Positions 33,625-34,447 of a stretch of DNA of 34,447 bases are shown one piece after another. This DNA is from JALOPX01 sp041309605. Its GTDB lineage: Bacteria; Krumholzibacteriota; Krumholzibacteriia; Krumholzibacteriales; Krumholzibacteriaceae. The position numbers were made by a program, and so were the translations under genes. Under the pieces are notes generated by a model, which had not been told where the DNA came from, searched no databases, and worked only from the letters and a program-made list of their open reading frames with translations. Location of the stretch: positions 1-34,447 of the forward strand of contig JBFYZH010000084.1 of the NCBI GenBank assembly GCA_041309605.1, given 5' to 3'. Position 1 is the first letter of the stretch, and every line of letters begins with the position of its first letter.

Positions 33625-34447
33625 ATGAGAAGGAATCAGGTGGGAGTGGCGGTTCTGGTCTTCCTGCTTCTCGGCGTTTACGCCTGCAAGAGCGTGGAAA
33701 CGACGAGTGCCATGCTCCACAACCAGACGAAAAACTATTACAAGGCGATACATTTCGCAAAGCTGGCTCTGGAGAAGAAACCGAACGACGCCGAGGCGTT
33801 TTTTCAGCTTGGCCTGTCGTACACATTCATAGAGAAGATGGACAGCGCCTATTACTGTTTCAGAAGATCGGCCGAGCTCGATCCAAAACGGGTGACCGAT
33901 GTCGAGAATAACATCGGTTCGAACTGGGCGAGGCATTTCAACGTCGGCGTGGCCGAATATCAGTCGCAGAATCTGCACGGAGCGGCGAAGGAATTCGGAT
34001 TTGCCACGCAGGCCGATCCAAGAAAGGTAAAGGGATGGCTTAACCTCGCGATGGCTTACAGCCAGATCGTGAGCGAGGGCGACAGCACTTACAAGGAAGC
34101 TCTTTACACGGCGGCGGACACCCTTTTGGCCAAGGTCGATAACAGCGATCCAGATTACGGGAAGGTCCTTTCGCTGGCCGGGCGCGTGATGATAATGAGG
34201 GGCAACGAGGAGCAGGCCCTGGTGACCTTCGAAAAACTGCTCGACGACGATCCGACCAACGCGGAAATCATCGAGGAGATCGGCAACGACTTTTTACGCG
34301 AACAGAATTTCTCCAGCGCCGTCAAGATGTTCCAGCTGGCGGCCAAGGGGTACCGCAGATCGGAGACCGACAACCCGGATCTTTATTTCAACATGGGGGT
34401 CTGCTACCTGAAGCTCAAGGAATACATGAGCGCGGCCGACGCCTATC
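33625..34447 (+). CDS. TPR lipoprotein, 3' end beyond window
   Basis: At least 274 codons are open from the ATG at 33625 to the window edge. The N-terminus (M-R-R-N-Q, hydrophobic core, L-G-V-Y-A-C) reads as a lipoprotein signal peptide with lipobox Cys at residue 20. TPR motifs follow, for example A-E-A-F-F-Q-L-G-L-S-Y, D-S-A-Y-Y-C-F-R-R-S-A-E-L-D-P, G-W-L-N-L-A-M-A-Y, Q-A-L-V-T-F-E-K-L-L and L-Y-F-N-M-G-V-C-Y-L-K-L-K-E-Y. It is probably an envelope-anchored scaffold. AAGGAGG at 33608-33614 supports this start, 10 bases away. An in-frame ATG at 33583 has the strong site inside its coding region and is less likely. The partner is unknown. Confidence 0.85.
   Translation, partial: MRRNQVGVAVLVFLLLGVYACKSVETTSAMLHNQTKNYYKAIHFAKLALEKKPNDAEAFFQLGLSYTFIEKMDSAYYCFRRSAELDPKRVTDVENNIGSNWARHFNVGVAEYQSQNLHGAAKEFGFATQADPRKVKGWLNLAMAYSQIVSEGDSTYKEALYTAADTLLAKVDNSDPDYGKVLSLAGRVMIMRGNEEQALVTFEKLLDDDPTNAEIIEEIGNDFLREQNFSSAVKMFQLAAKGYRRSETDNPDLYFNMGVCYLKLKEYMSAADAY

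Noticed and set aside
1..34447. tRNA or rRNA genes, CRISPR arrays, insertion sequences, prophage or integrase genes
   Set aside because: None was recognised on either strand by reading. Repeats are limited to the promoter-proximal elements described. A tRNAscan/Infernal run would settle the RNA genes.

Overview
The window is a GC-rich, gene-dense bacterial chromosome segment with almost everything on the + strand. It has no rRNA, tRNA, CRISPR array, insertion sequence or phage gene that I can see. The family mix points to the FCB/candidate-phylum part of the tree (Gemmatimonadota, Krumholzibacteriota, Latescibacterota or a relative): DUF4159 plus DUF4175, a Bacteroidota-type family usually labelled 'asparagine synthetase B', an NtrY-like kinase, many GTG/TTG starts, and arginine written as AGG/AGA. 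This placement is inference from family content, not a measured phylogeny.

Layout. (1) 1-81: the 5' end of a minus-strand zinc-ribbon gene. (2) 82-343: a leader with a candidate sigma70 promoter and an intrinsic-terminator-like hairpin in front of secD. (3) 344-3256: secD-secF, the accessory proton-driven part of the Sec translocase; SecF seems to carry a duplicated periplasmic domain. (4) 3257-16284: a long presumptive operon behind a very good sigma54 (-24/-12) promoter. It encodes a secreted NTF2-like protein, a giant multi-pass NtrY-like histidine kinase, DUF4159, DUF4175, a secreted TPR protein and the 'asparagine synthetase B'-like protein. (5) 16485-17560: a 63-residue zinc-ribbon protein with its own terminator, and a convergent CPBP intramembrane protease. 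(6) 17611-22680: a housekeeping and metabolite-repair operon of HAD phosphatase, NAD(P)HX repair enzyme (NnrD/E), thiL, histidine phosphatase and tsaD. (7) 22681-31427: a signalling operon behind a second sigma54 promoter, which is preceded by three helically phased direct repeats. It encodes REC-GGDDF, a small histidine kinase, two tandem paralogous kinases that each end in a GAF and a degenerate HD-GYP domain, and a stand-alone receiver. (8) 31476-33481: priA, nearly leaderless behind its own promoter. (9) 33625-end: a TPR lipoprotein, truncated by the window.

The strongest candidate for something undescribed is the pairing of two sigma54 operons. One makes an NtrY-like kinase together with a conserved secreted/membrane protein set of unknown function. 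The other makes a multi-kinase phosphorelay in which single polypeptides combine TM-GAF-HisKA-HATPase-GAF-HD-GYP, with both HD-GYP domains missing metal ligands and the GGDEF motif reading GGDDF. This looks like a c-di-GMP-type architecture retuned for sensing, binding or dimerisation rather than ordinary synthesis and hydrolysis. No sigma54 activator or NtrX-type regulator is encoded in the window, so the link between the operons is inferred from shared promoter type only.
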